The notes beneath the pieces were generated by a model, which was not told where the DNA came from, ran no database searches, and saw nothing but the letters and a program-made list of their open reading frames with translations. The translations under genes were made by a program, and so were the position numbers. A stretch of DNA of 64,000 bases. Source: Saprospiraceae bacterium. GTDB lineage: Bacteria > Bacteroidota > Bacteroidia > Chitinophagales > Saprospiraceae. Shown here in pieces: positions 51,520-60,078 of this stretch. The DNA lies in NCBI GenBank assembly GCA_016713025.1, contig JADJPZ010000004.1, positions 1,550,001-1,614,000 on the forward strand. The letters are read 5' to 3'. The first letter of the stretch is position 1, and each line of letters begins with the position of its first letter.

Positions 51520-53388
51520 ATGGAAAGAATATTGGAATTATTGATTGCTTGGCCATTTGCAGCTTTTCTGATCTCATTACTTATTCCCAAAGCAAATGAA
51601 AAATTAATATCCGGGTTTACTTTCGGAATGATTGGGATGCATTTTTTTGCTATTTTGGGTCTTTTGATATTTTGGGGTATCGAAGGGTTTCCAACGGTAA
51701 ACCTAAAGGAATTTTCCATATATGAAAGTCATGATATGAACTTTTTTATCGACTTTTATTTTGATCTAGTTACAGCTGTTTATTGTGTGGTAGGTGCCAT
51801 GCTGACATTTCTGGTCACCACATACAGCAGAATATATTTGCACAGAGAATCAGGATACAAAAGATTTTTTTATACCATTTTGTTTTTCTATGCCGGCTAT
51901 ACGCTTGCAGTATTTGCAGGTAATCTGGAGACACTATTTATCGGTTGGGAAATATTGGGCTTGACATCATTCCTTTTGGTGGCTTTCTATCGGGAAAGAT
52001 ATCTTCCGGTCAAAAACGCTTTTAAGGTATTCTCTATCTATCGTATAGGAGATGTGGGTATCATACTTGCGATGTGGGCAAGCCACCATTTATGGCACGA
52101 AAATATTACTTTCGAAAAGATACAAAATTATGAGTTGGTGCACCATCATCTCGAAGGTCACACTATGTTTGGACTATTCATTTCAGTCATGATCTTACTT
52201 GCGGCTTGCGCCAAATCTGCCCAGTTTCCGTTTTCGTCCTGGCTCCCCAGGGCTATGGAAGGGCCGACTCCTTCAAGCGCCATCTTTTATGGTTCCTTAT
52301 CTGTTCACCTGGGATTGTTTTTATTAATCAGGACCATGCCATTTTGGGAACATCAGCTGATTGCCAGAATTTTGATTGGTGGAGTAGGTATATTTACTGC
52401 TGCTATCGGTGCATCAATAGGTAGAGTACAATCTTCAGTAAAAAGCCAGATCGCCTATGCTTCAGTAGCGCAAATTGGGTTAATGTTTTTAGAATTAGCA
52501 TTGGGTTTTGAGACAATGGCGCTTTTTCATTTTGCAGGAAATGCTTTTTTGAGAACATATCAGTTGCTTGTGTCGCCTTCTGCTGTGAGTTATCTGATCA
52601 GAGAACAATTTTATCATTTCGAACCTAAACATGAACATATTGGTACCCATTTGTATAAAAAACTGGAATATTCATTATTTTTATTGAGTATCAAGGAGTA
52701 CAATATGGATGAGCTATTGGATAGATTATTGTGGAAGCCATTTAAAAATTTGGGGAATTTATTGAAATTTATAAATATCCGCAATCTGTATTTTATTACA
52801 ATACCTACTTTTTTTCTAGGTGTAATATTGCAAATTACCAGATTTAATTTACCGGAAGTCATTGTTGAATTTTTGCCAGAGATCTTTGCTTTGATTGGAT
52901 TGTTTTTAGTATTCAGAGCTTATGCTGGTCGGATAAATGTATTTGTGGTCTGGACACTTTTGATAATGAATCATTTTTGGGTCACGTTGGCCATATCTTT
53001 TAATGATGCGCTAACCATGTATGAAATTATTTTTCATTTAGCAGGTGTAATATTGTCCGGAATTCTTGGATATATCATCCTTTGGAAAATGACCAAAGCC
53101 GAACCGGATGTAGATTTGAACAGGTTTCAGGGGCATGTCTATGAGTACCCAAAGATGGCATCTCTATTTTTAGTTGCTTGTCTGGGTTTGGCAGGATTTC
53201 CTATTACATCAACATTTATAGGAGAAGATATACTTTTTTCTCATGTAGCATACGATCAAATCTTTTTAGCTTTTTATCTTGCGCTCGGTTTTGTCATATC
53301 CGGCATTGCGTTGATCAGAATGTATGCCAGAATATTTTTGGGACCACACCTGAAGCGATATCACGAAATAGCGCAGAGATCATCTTAA
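51520..53388 (+). CDS. dabB: DabB, NuoL-like proton-channel subunit of the DAB pump
   Basis: 622 residues, ~14 helices, related to NADH dehydrogenase subunit L/antiporter proteins. Family blocks are LETLFIGWEILGLTSFLLVAFY, ACAKSAQFPFSSWLPRAMEGPTPSSAIFYGSLSVHLG and RVQSSVKSQIAYASVAQIGLMFLEL, with the conserved lysine and glutamate of the proton path. It lacks the long C-terminal lateral helix of NuoL. It supplies the cation gradient for DabA. No other complex I genes are near. Confidence 0.9.
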   Translation: MERILELLIAWPFAAFLISLLIPKANEKLISGFTFGMIGMHFFAILGLLIFWGIEGFPTVNLKEFSIYESHDMNFFIDFYFDLVTAVYCVVGAMLTFLVTTYSRIYLHRESGYKRFFYTILFFYAGYTLAVFAGNLETLFIGWEILGLTSFLLVAFYRERYLPVKNAFKVFSIYRIGDVGIILAMWASHHLWHENITFEKIQNYELVHHHLEGHTMFGLFISVMILLAACAKSAQFPFSSWLPRAMEGPTPSSAIFYGSLSVHLGLFLLIRTMPFWEHQLIARILIGGVGIFTAAIGASIGRVQSSVKSQIAYASVAQIGLMFLELALGFETMALFHFAGNAFLRTYQLLVSPSAVSYLIREQFYHFEPKHEHIGTHLYKKLEYSLFLLSIKEYNMDELLDRLLWKPFKNLGNLLKFINIRNLYFITIPTFFLGVILQITRFNLPEVIVEFLPEIFALIGLFLVFRAYAGRINVFVVWTLLIMNHFWVTLAISFNDALTMYEIIFHLAGVILSGILGYIILWKMTKAEPDVDLNRFQGHVYEYPKMASLFLVACLGLAGFPITSTFIGEDILFSHVAYDQIFLAFYLALGFVISGIALIRMYARIFLGPHLKRYHEIAQRSS

Positions 53389-53441
53389 GTGATTGACTAT
53401 AAGCATGATATTATTTTATTACAAACTTTAACATTATCAAA

Positions 53442-54245
53442 ATGTTGACTAAAAAATATTTATATCCTATTGTATTTGTCTTTGTCTTTGTATTAATAGT
53501 AAATCATACACTTCAGGCCCAAAATAGCAGGCTAAGTGATAATAGTACAATTGGATGGTTTAGTGTAAACAGTACATTTAAAATTTCTTCCAAAATAGGG
53601 TTTACTACAGAATTCCATTGGAGAAGAGTGGAACTGGTAAACAAACCTATGGCAGGATTATGGAGAAGCAGTTTAAATTACCAAATACACCCAAAAGTTC
53701 AATTCAGGATTGGTTATGCATTAATAGAAAACTTTCCTTATGGAGTTTATCCCCTCAATGGTTTTGGTAAAGAGTTTACTGAACACAGGATGTTTCAGGC
53801 ATTATTATTGACAGATAAGATATCCCGATTGGAGCTGTCTCATCGATTTATGCTCGAACAAAGATGGATAGGCAGATACTCAAATGGAGCTCTTGAAAAA
53901 GAAGATTCATATGTCTATGGCCATAGGTGGAGATACATGCTTCGTATGCAAATCCCATTATTTAAGCAGTCGATGGATGACAATACAGTATTTCTGGCAG
54001 CATCTAATGAAGCGATGATAGGATTTGGAAAAAATGTGAATGAAAATATATTTGACCAAAACAGATTGGCGTTTTTATTGGGTTACAGATTTGATAGCCG
54101 GATAAGAATGGAGGCAGGATACCTCAATCATATTTTTCAGCTGGCAAGAGAAATTGACGGCCGAAATGTTTTTCAGCATAACAACGGACTGATTTTCAAT
54201 TTATTACTATCATTCGATTGGAGCAAAAAACAAAACAAGAATTAA
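53442..54245 (+). CDS. DUF2490 family outer-membrane barrel protein
   Basis: 267 residues. Signal peptide (1-~26, ending LQAQ). The mature part has the DUF2490 pattern: beta strands such as GWFSVNSTFKISSKIGFTTEFHWRR, FRIGYALIENFPYG, EHRMFQALLL, RLELSHRFMLEQRWIG and RWRYMLRMQIPL. Probably a 10-12-strand barrel of unknown role in the outer membrane. It lies 53 bp after dabB and may belong to that transcript. Confidence 0.8.
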   Translation: MLTKKYLYPIVFVFVFVLIVNHTLQAQNSRLSDNSTIGWFSVNSTFKISSKIGFTTEFHWRRVELVNKPMAGLWRSSLNYQIHPKVQFRIGYALIENFPYGVYPLNGFGKEFTEHRMFQALLLTDKISRLELSHRFMLEQRWIGRYSNGALEKEDSYVYGHRWRYMLRMQIPLFKQSMDDNTVFLAASNEAMIGFGKNVNENIFDQNRLAFLLGYRFDSRIRMEAGYLNHIFQLAREIDGRNVFQHNNGLIFNLLLSFDWSKKQNKN

Positions 54246-54349
54246 ACATTTATACTTACAGCTTTATAAAACCATAAATAATAGCGAGATTTAAGACTTT
54301 GGCTTTTAATTAGTTAAAGAAAATGATATTAAATCAAGATCTTTTGCGT

Positions 54350-54380
54350 TTTGTATACAACCTTGATTGGATTATCTTTG
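54350..54380 (+). promoter_or_regulatory. Consensus Bacteroidota promoter of yigZ
   Basis: TTTG at 54350-54353, then exactly 19 bp, then TATCTTTG at 54373-54380. This is the best full -33/-7 match in the window, 25 bp before the ATG. Confidence 0.75.
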
Positions 54381-54405
54381 GTAAATTTAATTTTTCTAGC
54401 TTTTT

Positions 54406-55059
54406 ATGTTAAATGATCAATATTTTACCATCCATTCAACCACATTTGGTGAGTACAAAGAAAAAGGAAGTAAATTTTTAGCTTACTGCCACCCATTCAG
54501 CCGCGAAGACGACCTCCAGGTTATTTTGGCTTTGATAAAATCAGAACATCCGAAAGCCAGTCACTATTGTTTTGCTTATAAGATAGGTCTGGATAATAAC
54601 CGCTTCAGGTCAAATGATGACGGAGAGCCATCCGGTACAGCAGGAAAACCTATACTTGGACAAATCCTAAGTAACAATCTCACAGATATCCTTATTGTGG
54701 TGGTGAGATATTTTGGAGGTACCAAGCTTGGAGCTTCAGGTTTGATTCATGCTTATCGTCAGGCTGCCATAGAAGGTTTGTCAAATGCATCAGTCATTGA
54801 AAAATTTAAGACTACCAAGTATGTGCTTACATTTACTTATGAGCACATGGGCTCCATCCTGGCATCTCTAAAAACAAACCAAATTAATATCTTGGAGAAG
54901 TCCTTTGATAATCAATGTTTTGTAAAAATTGAAATCAGAAATTCAGAAGCGACAAAAAAAATAATCCTTTTAAAAAGTCACTTACTTGGTGTCAGCTTGG
55001 ATCAGGTATCTGAAGATACAGTTGTTGAGTTTTGCAGGATTAAAAAGCTTCTTGAATAA
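54406..55059 (+). CDS. YigZ/IMPACT family protein
   Basis: 217 residues, normal length. The N-terminal UPF0029/IMPACT domain carries GSKFLAYCHPFSREDD, ASHYCFAYKIG, NDDGEPSGTAGKPILGQI and VVVRYFGGTKLGASGLIHAYR. The smaller C-terminal ferredoxin-like domain is YVLTFTYEHMGSILASL onward. The bacterial function is not firmly known; translation regulation and proteolysis roles have been proposed. It is a single gene with its own consensus promoter. Confidence 0.93.
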   Translation: MLNDQYFTIHSTTFGEYKEKGSKFLAYCHPFSREDDLQVILALIKSEHPKASHYCFAYKIGLDNNRFRSNDDGEPSGTAGKPILGQILSNNLTDILIVVVRYFGGTKLGASGLIHAYRQAAIEGLSNASVIEKFKTTKYVLTFTYEHMGSILASLKTNQINILEKSFDNQCFVKIEIRNSEATKKIILLKSHLLGVSLDQVSEDTVVEFCRIKKLLE

Positions 55060-55119
55060 ATGAGATAATTCCTATAAAATCTTACTATGATGAAGCTTGT
55101 GTTCAAAGATAGGTTTCAA

Positions 55120-55248
55120 AAAGGATAGTATCCTTAAGTGGCTTCGACTCCGTTAGCACTGCGCTCAGCCACCACCGATATTCAAGTCAAAAACGGTGGT
55201 TGAGCGTATCCGCCGCGGCGGAGAATCCGAAACCACTCTTTACAGTGG
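55120..55248. repeat. GC-rich extended-hairpin repeat flanked by 10-bp direct repeats
   Basis: TAGGTTTCAA at 55110-55119 and again at 55249-55258 flanks the insert. Inside, AGTGGCTTCGACTCCG pairs with CGGAGAATCCGAAACCACT imperfectly; GCTCAGCCACCACCG pairs with CGGTGGTTGAGC; and TCCGCCGCGGCGGA (55209-55222) is a perfect palindrome. A small palindrome AAGGATAGTATCCTT is at the left end. Base composition is far richer in GC than neighbours. REP/MITE-like; no ORF. Confidence 0.7.
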
Positions 55249-55274
55249 TAGGTTTCAATCTATGATACCTATTT

Positions 55275-57914
55275 TTACTTTTCAATAGCTATATTAAAAC
55301 TGACATTAAAGGTCCTTTCCAACTGGGCTACGTCAGATCCTAAAATGGTATTGACAAGATTTTGCTGTCCTTGCAGTGGAGGAAGCTGATAAACAAACTG
55401 ACGGTATTTGACATTCACCCGATTCATCAGGTTAAATACAGAAAAGCCAATTCTGGAATCATATCCTGCAAGTTTAAATTTAAAATATGCTCCGACATCA
55501 AGTCTGTGATATGCAGGCAGTTTTTGAATGTAGTGCTCCACAACGAGATTTGCCCGTTCTATCGGTGTGCGAATGGATGAGAGGTCAAGATAAGGTCTGC
55601 CTGTGGCACCAATGTACGTTCCGGAGAAGTCAAATTTGCCAATAGAAATGGTGTTGACCCACTTCAGCTGATGCCTGCTATCTTCTGATGATGGAAATAG
55701 TTGATTTTTAAAGAGTTGAGCAAATCGATTGTCCGACTTACTCAAAGTATATGTGAGCATAGAAAAATATTTATCATGCTCATAAGAAAAAGATATATCA
55801 ATCCCCTTGGTTTGACTTTCTCCTTTAAAAAGTAAAAAACCATTTGAAATGACTCCCGGATCAGGAGGGCGTAATCCCGGCATTTGGGTGGCATGTATGA
55901 CAGCACCGTCCAGCGTCCTGTAATAGGCCTCTATATCAAGATTCAGACGTCCAAATGACTTCCAGATGCCGAGCATGATGTTATTGCTTATGCCTACAGG
56001 GACGCTGCTATTATTGCTCAATGCAAAAAACTGTTGCTTCTGACCCAGGGCATTTTCATGCTCAAACAGCCTTACCAACTGAGCTTGCCTTCCTGCAGAA
56101 GCTTTGATGAGCATATCTTTCTGTAATGATTTGCTGATATATATCTGTGGCAATAAATAAAAGGTCTTTAAACTATGGAAAACCGAAGTCCTGATACCAG
56201 GTTCTATGTACAAATCACTTTTGTCCCCAAAGGAGATTTGAGTAAAGATGCTTGATTCAGAGGCTCTTCTGTTGATTTCAAAAACGGGATTTTTATCATT
56301 TTCAATGTACAATTCATTGTCGTGTATGATATGTTCCAATCCGAATAACAGACCTTTCATCTGATTCATTTTATAACTCAATTTTAGTCCTGTATCTTTG
56401 ATATCATTGCGATTGAGTATTTTAACAGTGTCTCTGATAATTCTGTTTTTATCTCTTCGTACTATATTGCTGGTAATGTCGTAATTATTAAAATGACTGG
56501 TAAAATATCCTGAGAATTTCAGTTCTGAGTCTTTTCCTTTGTAGGAGTAGTTCAGTCCGGTCGTGAGATTTTGCCATTGACTCACTTGATTAAAGAGTTC
56601 ATCGTTGACTTCAGTATTTCTGACTTTAAAGGTGATATCATATTTGTCATTGAATCGGTCTTTGCTATTGAATATATTGGCTTCTACTCTGTGATTTCCT
56701 TTGCTGAATAGCACCTTTCCGTTGATGTCGTAAAAATCAAAAGATGGATTGGATGTTATCTGACTTGTCCCACTTTTTGATGCATTGGGATTTTCAATAT
56801 TTTGCCTTTGGCTCAGGTCATAAAATCCTGATTTTGTCAATTCTGTATAGGTAGTCCTTCCTGAAAAAGAAAAAGCCAAATGATTTCCTACCGGAATATT
56901 CAGAAACGCACCTGAATTCAGAAGATTCAAGTCAAGATTTAGCTGAAATGGTTTGATCGCTTTTTCACTTTCCATTTTTACCAGTCCGCTTGTTCGACCA
57001 CCAAAATCGACAGGTATATTATTTTTGAAGAGAGAAATATCTTTTACATACCAAGAATTAAAAGCACCGAAAATGCCAAAAAAATGATCAGCCTTATATA
57101 CCGGCATCTCATCCAATATCAGGAGCGTTGCCTCTTCATTAGCACCTCTTATCCTTATCCCTGCTTTGGAGTCATTGATGGCGCTCACTCCGGGCAAAAT
57201 CTGCAATGCTCTCATCACATCCTTTTGAAATACAGAACTTTGAAGGACTTGTTCGAGAATTTTTTGATCAGAAGAAACCGCCTGGCCTTTTGTAAAACTT
57301 AGTTTTTTCTTCAGGGTATTGATAGTGACTGGCACTACTTTTACAGGGTCAGGATACAGTTTGACTTCAAAAAAAAGGTTTTCTGTGTTGATATTTATTG
57401 TTTTGTCCTGATGTGCCAAAGAATGGATGTTGAGTTTTTCCACCCTTTTGTTTTTTGGTATTTTGATAAAACAATCTCCGTCCTCATCTGTAAAACCATA
57501 ATAATGTCTACTGTCGTCGTATATCGCAGCATATGTCACAGGTGTTTTATCCTGACTATCTTCAAGCCGGATATGCAGGATGACATCTTCCGCTTGTTCG
57601 ATATCTTTTGCTTCAGACCTTACCAAAAAAGAGTTTTGACCACTACTGGCAAATTCCAACTGATAGACACTGCATATTTTTCCAAAAAGATGTTCTATTG
57701 AAGATGCCGTCAATATTCTGTCAGCCGTAGCATGATAAGCTGATAATGTTGGAGAATAAGCTATCAGGGCATTATACTTATTTTTAAATGACACCAGAAC
57801 ATCTGTACAGGTATTTCCTTTTTTTATGACAATGGAGAAGTGTTCACTATCCTGACACGATAACGACACGATATTTCCAAATGAAAATACGATAATGAGA
57901 ATGACCTTACACAA
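55275..57914 (-). CDS. TonB-dependent receptor with STN signalling domain
   Basis: 879 residues. Signal peptide (1-~20), then an STN domain (FSIVIKKGNTCTDVLVSFKNKYNALIAYSP), a carboxypeptidase-regulatory-like beta domain (VTYAAIYDDSRHYYGFTDEDGDCFIKIP), a plug (LQILPGVSAINDSKAGIRIRGANEEATLLILDEMPVY) and a long beta-barrel ending TFNVSFNIAIEK. The STN domain contacts a FecR-type anti-sigma factor, and one is encoded 63 bp upstream. The start is TTG at 57914; no ATG is available before a stop. The imported ligand is unknown. No SusD gene follows, so it need not be a glycan system. Confidence 0.9.
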   Translation of the reverse strand: MCKVILIIVFSFGNIVSLSCQDSEHFSIVIKKGNTCTDVLVSFKNKYNALIAYSPTLSAYHATADRILTASSIEHLFGKICSVYQLEFASSGQNSFLVRSEAKDIEQAEDVILHIRLEDSQDKTPVTYAAIYDDSRHYYGFTDEDGDCFIKIPKNKRVEKLNIHSLAHQDKTININTENLFFEVKLYPDPVKVVPVTINTLKKKLSFTKGQAVSSDQKILEQVLQSSVFQKDVMRALQILPGVSAINDSKAGIRIRGANEEATLLILDEMPVYKADHFFGIFGAFNSWYVKDISLFKNNIPVDFGGRTSGLVKMESEKAIKPFQLNLDLNLLNSGAFLNIPVGNHLAFSFSGRTTYTELTKSGFYDLSQRQNIENPNASKSGTSQITSNPSFDFYDINGKVLFSKGNHRVEANIFNSKDRFNDKYDITFKVRNTEVNDELFNQVSQWQNLTTGLNYSYKGKDSELKFSGYFTSHFNNYDITSNIVRRDKNRIIRDTVKILNRNDIKDTGLKLSYKMNQMKGLLFGLEHIIHDNELYIENDKNPVFEINRRASESSIFTQISFGDKSDLYIEPGIRTSVFHSLKTFYLLPQIYISKSLQKDMLIKASAGRQAQLVRLFEHENALGQKQQFFALSNNSSVPVGISNNIMLGIWKSFGRLNLDIEAYYRTLDGAVIHATQMPGLRPPDPGVISNGFLLFKGESQTKGIDISFSYEHDKYFSMLTYTLSKSDNRFAQLFKNQLFPSSEDSRHQLKWVNTISIGKFDFSGTYIGATGRPYLDLSSIRTPIERANLVVEHYIQKLPAYHRLDVGAYFKFKLAGYDSRIGFSVFNLMNRVNVKYRQFVYQLPPLQGQQNLVNTILGSDVAQLERTFNVSFNIAIEK

Positions 57915-57976
57915 TAAATTAACGTTTTCGATAATTTGGATATTTTAACTAAAACTGCACCAAAAATACAATTATT

Positions 57977-58966
57977 CTATTTAGAAATGGTCACAGTTCC
58001 ATTTTTTTCAATTGTATATGTAAGACCAAGTGGCCAGGTCACTGAATATAACGCTTCATTTAAATCATTTTTTCTAAAGAAGCCGGTATAAGGTAATTTT
58101 GACAATCCATCGCTTATATTTACAGAAACATTGAATTGTCTTTGTAGCTCGCTTACAACTTCTGAAAGTGGCTGTGATTCAAATGTATATATGCCGTCAA
58201 GCCAGGAGACAGTATTAGGTCTTTCATCTGATCCGTCATCAAATGCAAGTGAATCCGACTTCAAAACAACCATATCTCCCGGAAGAAGGATTGATTCCTT
58301 CCCATCCTTTTTATTGAGTTTGACTGCAACTTTTCCGGTTTTACAAATTACTTCAAATGTTTTATTTCTTGAAGTCACACTAAAGCTTGTACCAAGAACT
58401 GTAACATTTCCCTGAGATGTATTAACTGTAAACGTAGATCCTTTTTTCACTTCAAAAAACGCAGTTCCTTCAAGCTCAATTGCTCTGACTTTGTTCCATG
58501 CTTTGGCATTATAGCTGATTTTTGAATCAGGACTAAGTATGACACTTGACCCATCAGGTAATGATTCCGTAAGCTGCTGCGCATACTCGGTTTTTACTTC
58601 CGTTTCAGTATGAATACCAATTCTGTATACCAATACTAAAAGCATGCATGCTGCCGCAAGTAGTGATATAATTTTAAACTTGTTTCCAAATAATGGTTTT
58701 ATAGTTGCTTCGGACGAAGTACTTAAATTCGTTGAAGATGCTATTCTATCCCAAACATCCTTTTGCCTGAATGCCAGGTCGTCTTTAAACTCAAGGTTTC
58801 TGACAAAAGTAATAGCCTTATTGATTTCGTTTTCCTCTTCGGGGTGTTCATCAATAAAGGCAGACCATTTATCGTCATCCTCTTCAAACTCTGATTTGAC
58901 CCATCTTATAAATGAATCATTTTCAATAAGTTCATTTTGAAAATTATGTAAATCTTTATTACTCAT
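57977..58966 (-). CDS. FecR-type anti-sigma factor
   Basis: 329 residues. An acidic cytoplasmic N-terminus (residues 1-~100, with the sigma-binding helical region), one membrane helix (KIISLLAAACMLLVLVYRIGI), the periplasmic FecR domain (TESLPDGSSVILSPDSKISYNAKAWNKVRAIELEGTAFFEV; given as location only, ~residues 130-170) and a C-terminal DUF4974 module (FESQPLSEVVSELQRQFNVSVNIS). It senses the STN domain of the outer-membrane receptor encoded next and controls the sigma factor encoded upstream. Confidence 0.92.
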   Translation of the reverse strand: MSNKDLHNFQNELIENDSFIRWVKSEFEEDDDKWSAFIDEHPEEENEINKAITFVRNLEFKDDLAFRQKDVWDRIASSTNLSTSSEATIKPLFGNKFKIISLLAAACMLLVLVYRIGIHTETEVKTEYAQQLTESLPDGSSVILSPDSKISYNAKAWNKVRAIELEGTAFFEVKKGSTFTVNTSQGNVTVLGTSFSVTSRNKTFEVICKTGKVAVKLNKKDGKESILLPGDMVVLKSDSLAFDDGSDERPNTVSWLDGIYTFESQPLSEVVSELQRQFNVSVNISDGLSKLPYTGFFRKNDLNEALYSVTWPLGLTYTIEKNGTVTISK

Positions 58967-59040
58967 ATGCCTTATTTGTGATGTTACAATGATATAAGTA
59001 TTTCACTTAATTTTTGTACTCTTTAATATTATTTTATTTT

Positions 59041-59607
59041 TTATAAATTTAAAGATAACAGAATGATAATCAACCCGATGATCCTTTTCAACTCAATGAT
59101 CCCTTTCGAAATCAAATTTCTTACAGACTGATAATTGATATCCATGACTTCACAAATCTGTTCGTAAGACATTTCCTGATAGTATTTCAGAAATATCGCT
59201 TCTCTTTGTCGGCTGCTCAATTCCTTGAATGCTTCCTGAAGTCTTTCCTTCTTGTCTTTATCTACTTCATCATGGATCATCATATCTTCAACAGACAATG
59301 CAAAATCGATCTCTTTATTTTCTGCATAATCAAAAGATGACACCTGATTAGACTTAGAAATGCGACGTATGATTTCCCTCCTCAGAGCCACACACATATA
59401 CCGGATGATAGAATCAGTATCACTCAGCCCTTCCCTCTTTTGCCATATAGATACAAATAAATCATGGATACTATCTTCAATCAGCTCAACATTATCTGTA
59501 AACTTTCTGGCATATGTAGCAAGCCCACGTGCATGTGTGTCATAAATGATTTTGAAGGCTGCCTGATCACCGGATCTGAGTTTTTGCCACAATTGCAAGT
59601 CATTCAT
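59041..59607 (-). CDS. ECF RNA polymerase sigma factor
   Basis: 188 residues. Region 2 is DQAAFKIIYDTHARGLATYARKF... IEDSIHDLFVSIWQKRE, with the -10 recognition helix; region 4 is ELSSRQREAIFLKYYQEMSYEQICEVMDINYQSVRNLISKGIIELK, a helix-turn-helix. It belongs to the FecI-like ECF group paired with FecR proteins. The ATG at 59607 (MNDLQLWQKLRSGD) is the usual family start. Activation releases it from FecR to transcribe the receptor gene. Confidence 0.93.
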   Translation of the reverse strand: MNDLQLWQKLRSGDQAAFKIIYDTHARGLATYARKFTDNVELIEDSIHDLFVSIWQKREGLSDTDSIIRYMCVALRREIIRRISKSNQVSSFDYAENKEIDFALSVEDMMIHDEVDKDKKERLQEAFKELSSRQREAIFLKYYQEMSYEQICEVMDINYQSVRNLISKGIIELKRIIGLIIILLSLNL

Positions 59608-59694
59608 GCATAAAAATATTTCAGTTTTTTATAAAATTCGATTTCTCAATGACCTAAACTATCAAATATTGAGCAAAAATACATTACTTATCTA

Positions 59695-59702
59695 TATATT
59701 TG
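59695..59702 (+). promoter_or_regulatory. -7 promoter element of yajC
   Basis: TATATTTG followed by C, an exact consensus match, 25 bp before the yajC ATG. Confidence 0.55.
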
Positions 59703-59727
59703 CGCCATCATTTTAAAAACGACAAAT

Positions 59728-60039
59728 ATGACACTTTATTTTGTTCTTCAGGCTGCAGGTGCTAGTGCTTTCAGCTGGATCTTCCCAGTCTTAATGCTCG
59801 CATTTTTTTATTTCTTCTTTATTGCTCCCCAAATGAAAAAGCAAAAAGAACAAACTAAATTTTCTTCAGAACTCAAAAAAGGAGATGAAGTAGTCACTGC
59901 CAGCGGGATAATAGGACAGATCAACAAGATTGAAGACAATTCAATAACTCTGGAACTGGATAGCAAAACATTCATCAGAGTAGTCCCAAGTGCGATATCA
60001 AAGGAAATGACAGATCAGTACAAAGGGAAAGCAAAATAG
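59728..60039 (+). CDS. yajC: Preprotein translocase subunit YajC
   Basis: 103 residues. One membrane helix (about 12-32: SAFSWIFPVLMLAFFYFFFIAPQ) is followed by KKQKEQTKFSSELKKGDEVVTASGIIGQI, the YajC hallmark, and a short beta domain (TLELDSKTFIRVVPSAI). It joins SecDF at the Sec translocon. It is alone here; secDF is not in the window. Confidence 0.95.
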   Translation: MTLYFVLQAAGASAFSWIFPVLMLAFFYFFFIAPQMKKQKEQTKFSSELKKGDEVVTASGIIGQINKIEDNSITLELDSKTFIRVVPSAISKEMTDQYKGKAK

Positions 60040-60057
60040 TCAATTACTGACCAATAA

Positions 60058-60078
60058 TTAGGAATTTCTAATTCCTAA
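60058..60078. terminator. AT-rich hairpin between convergent yajC and purM
   Basis: TTAGGAATT-TCT-AATTCCTAA, perfect 9-bp arms, abutting the purM stop codon. It could act in both directions, but it lacks a long T-tract. Confidence 0.4.
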
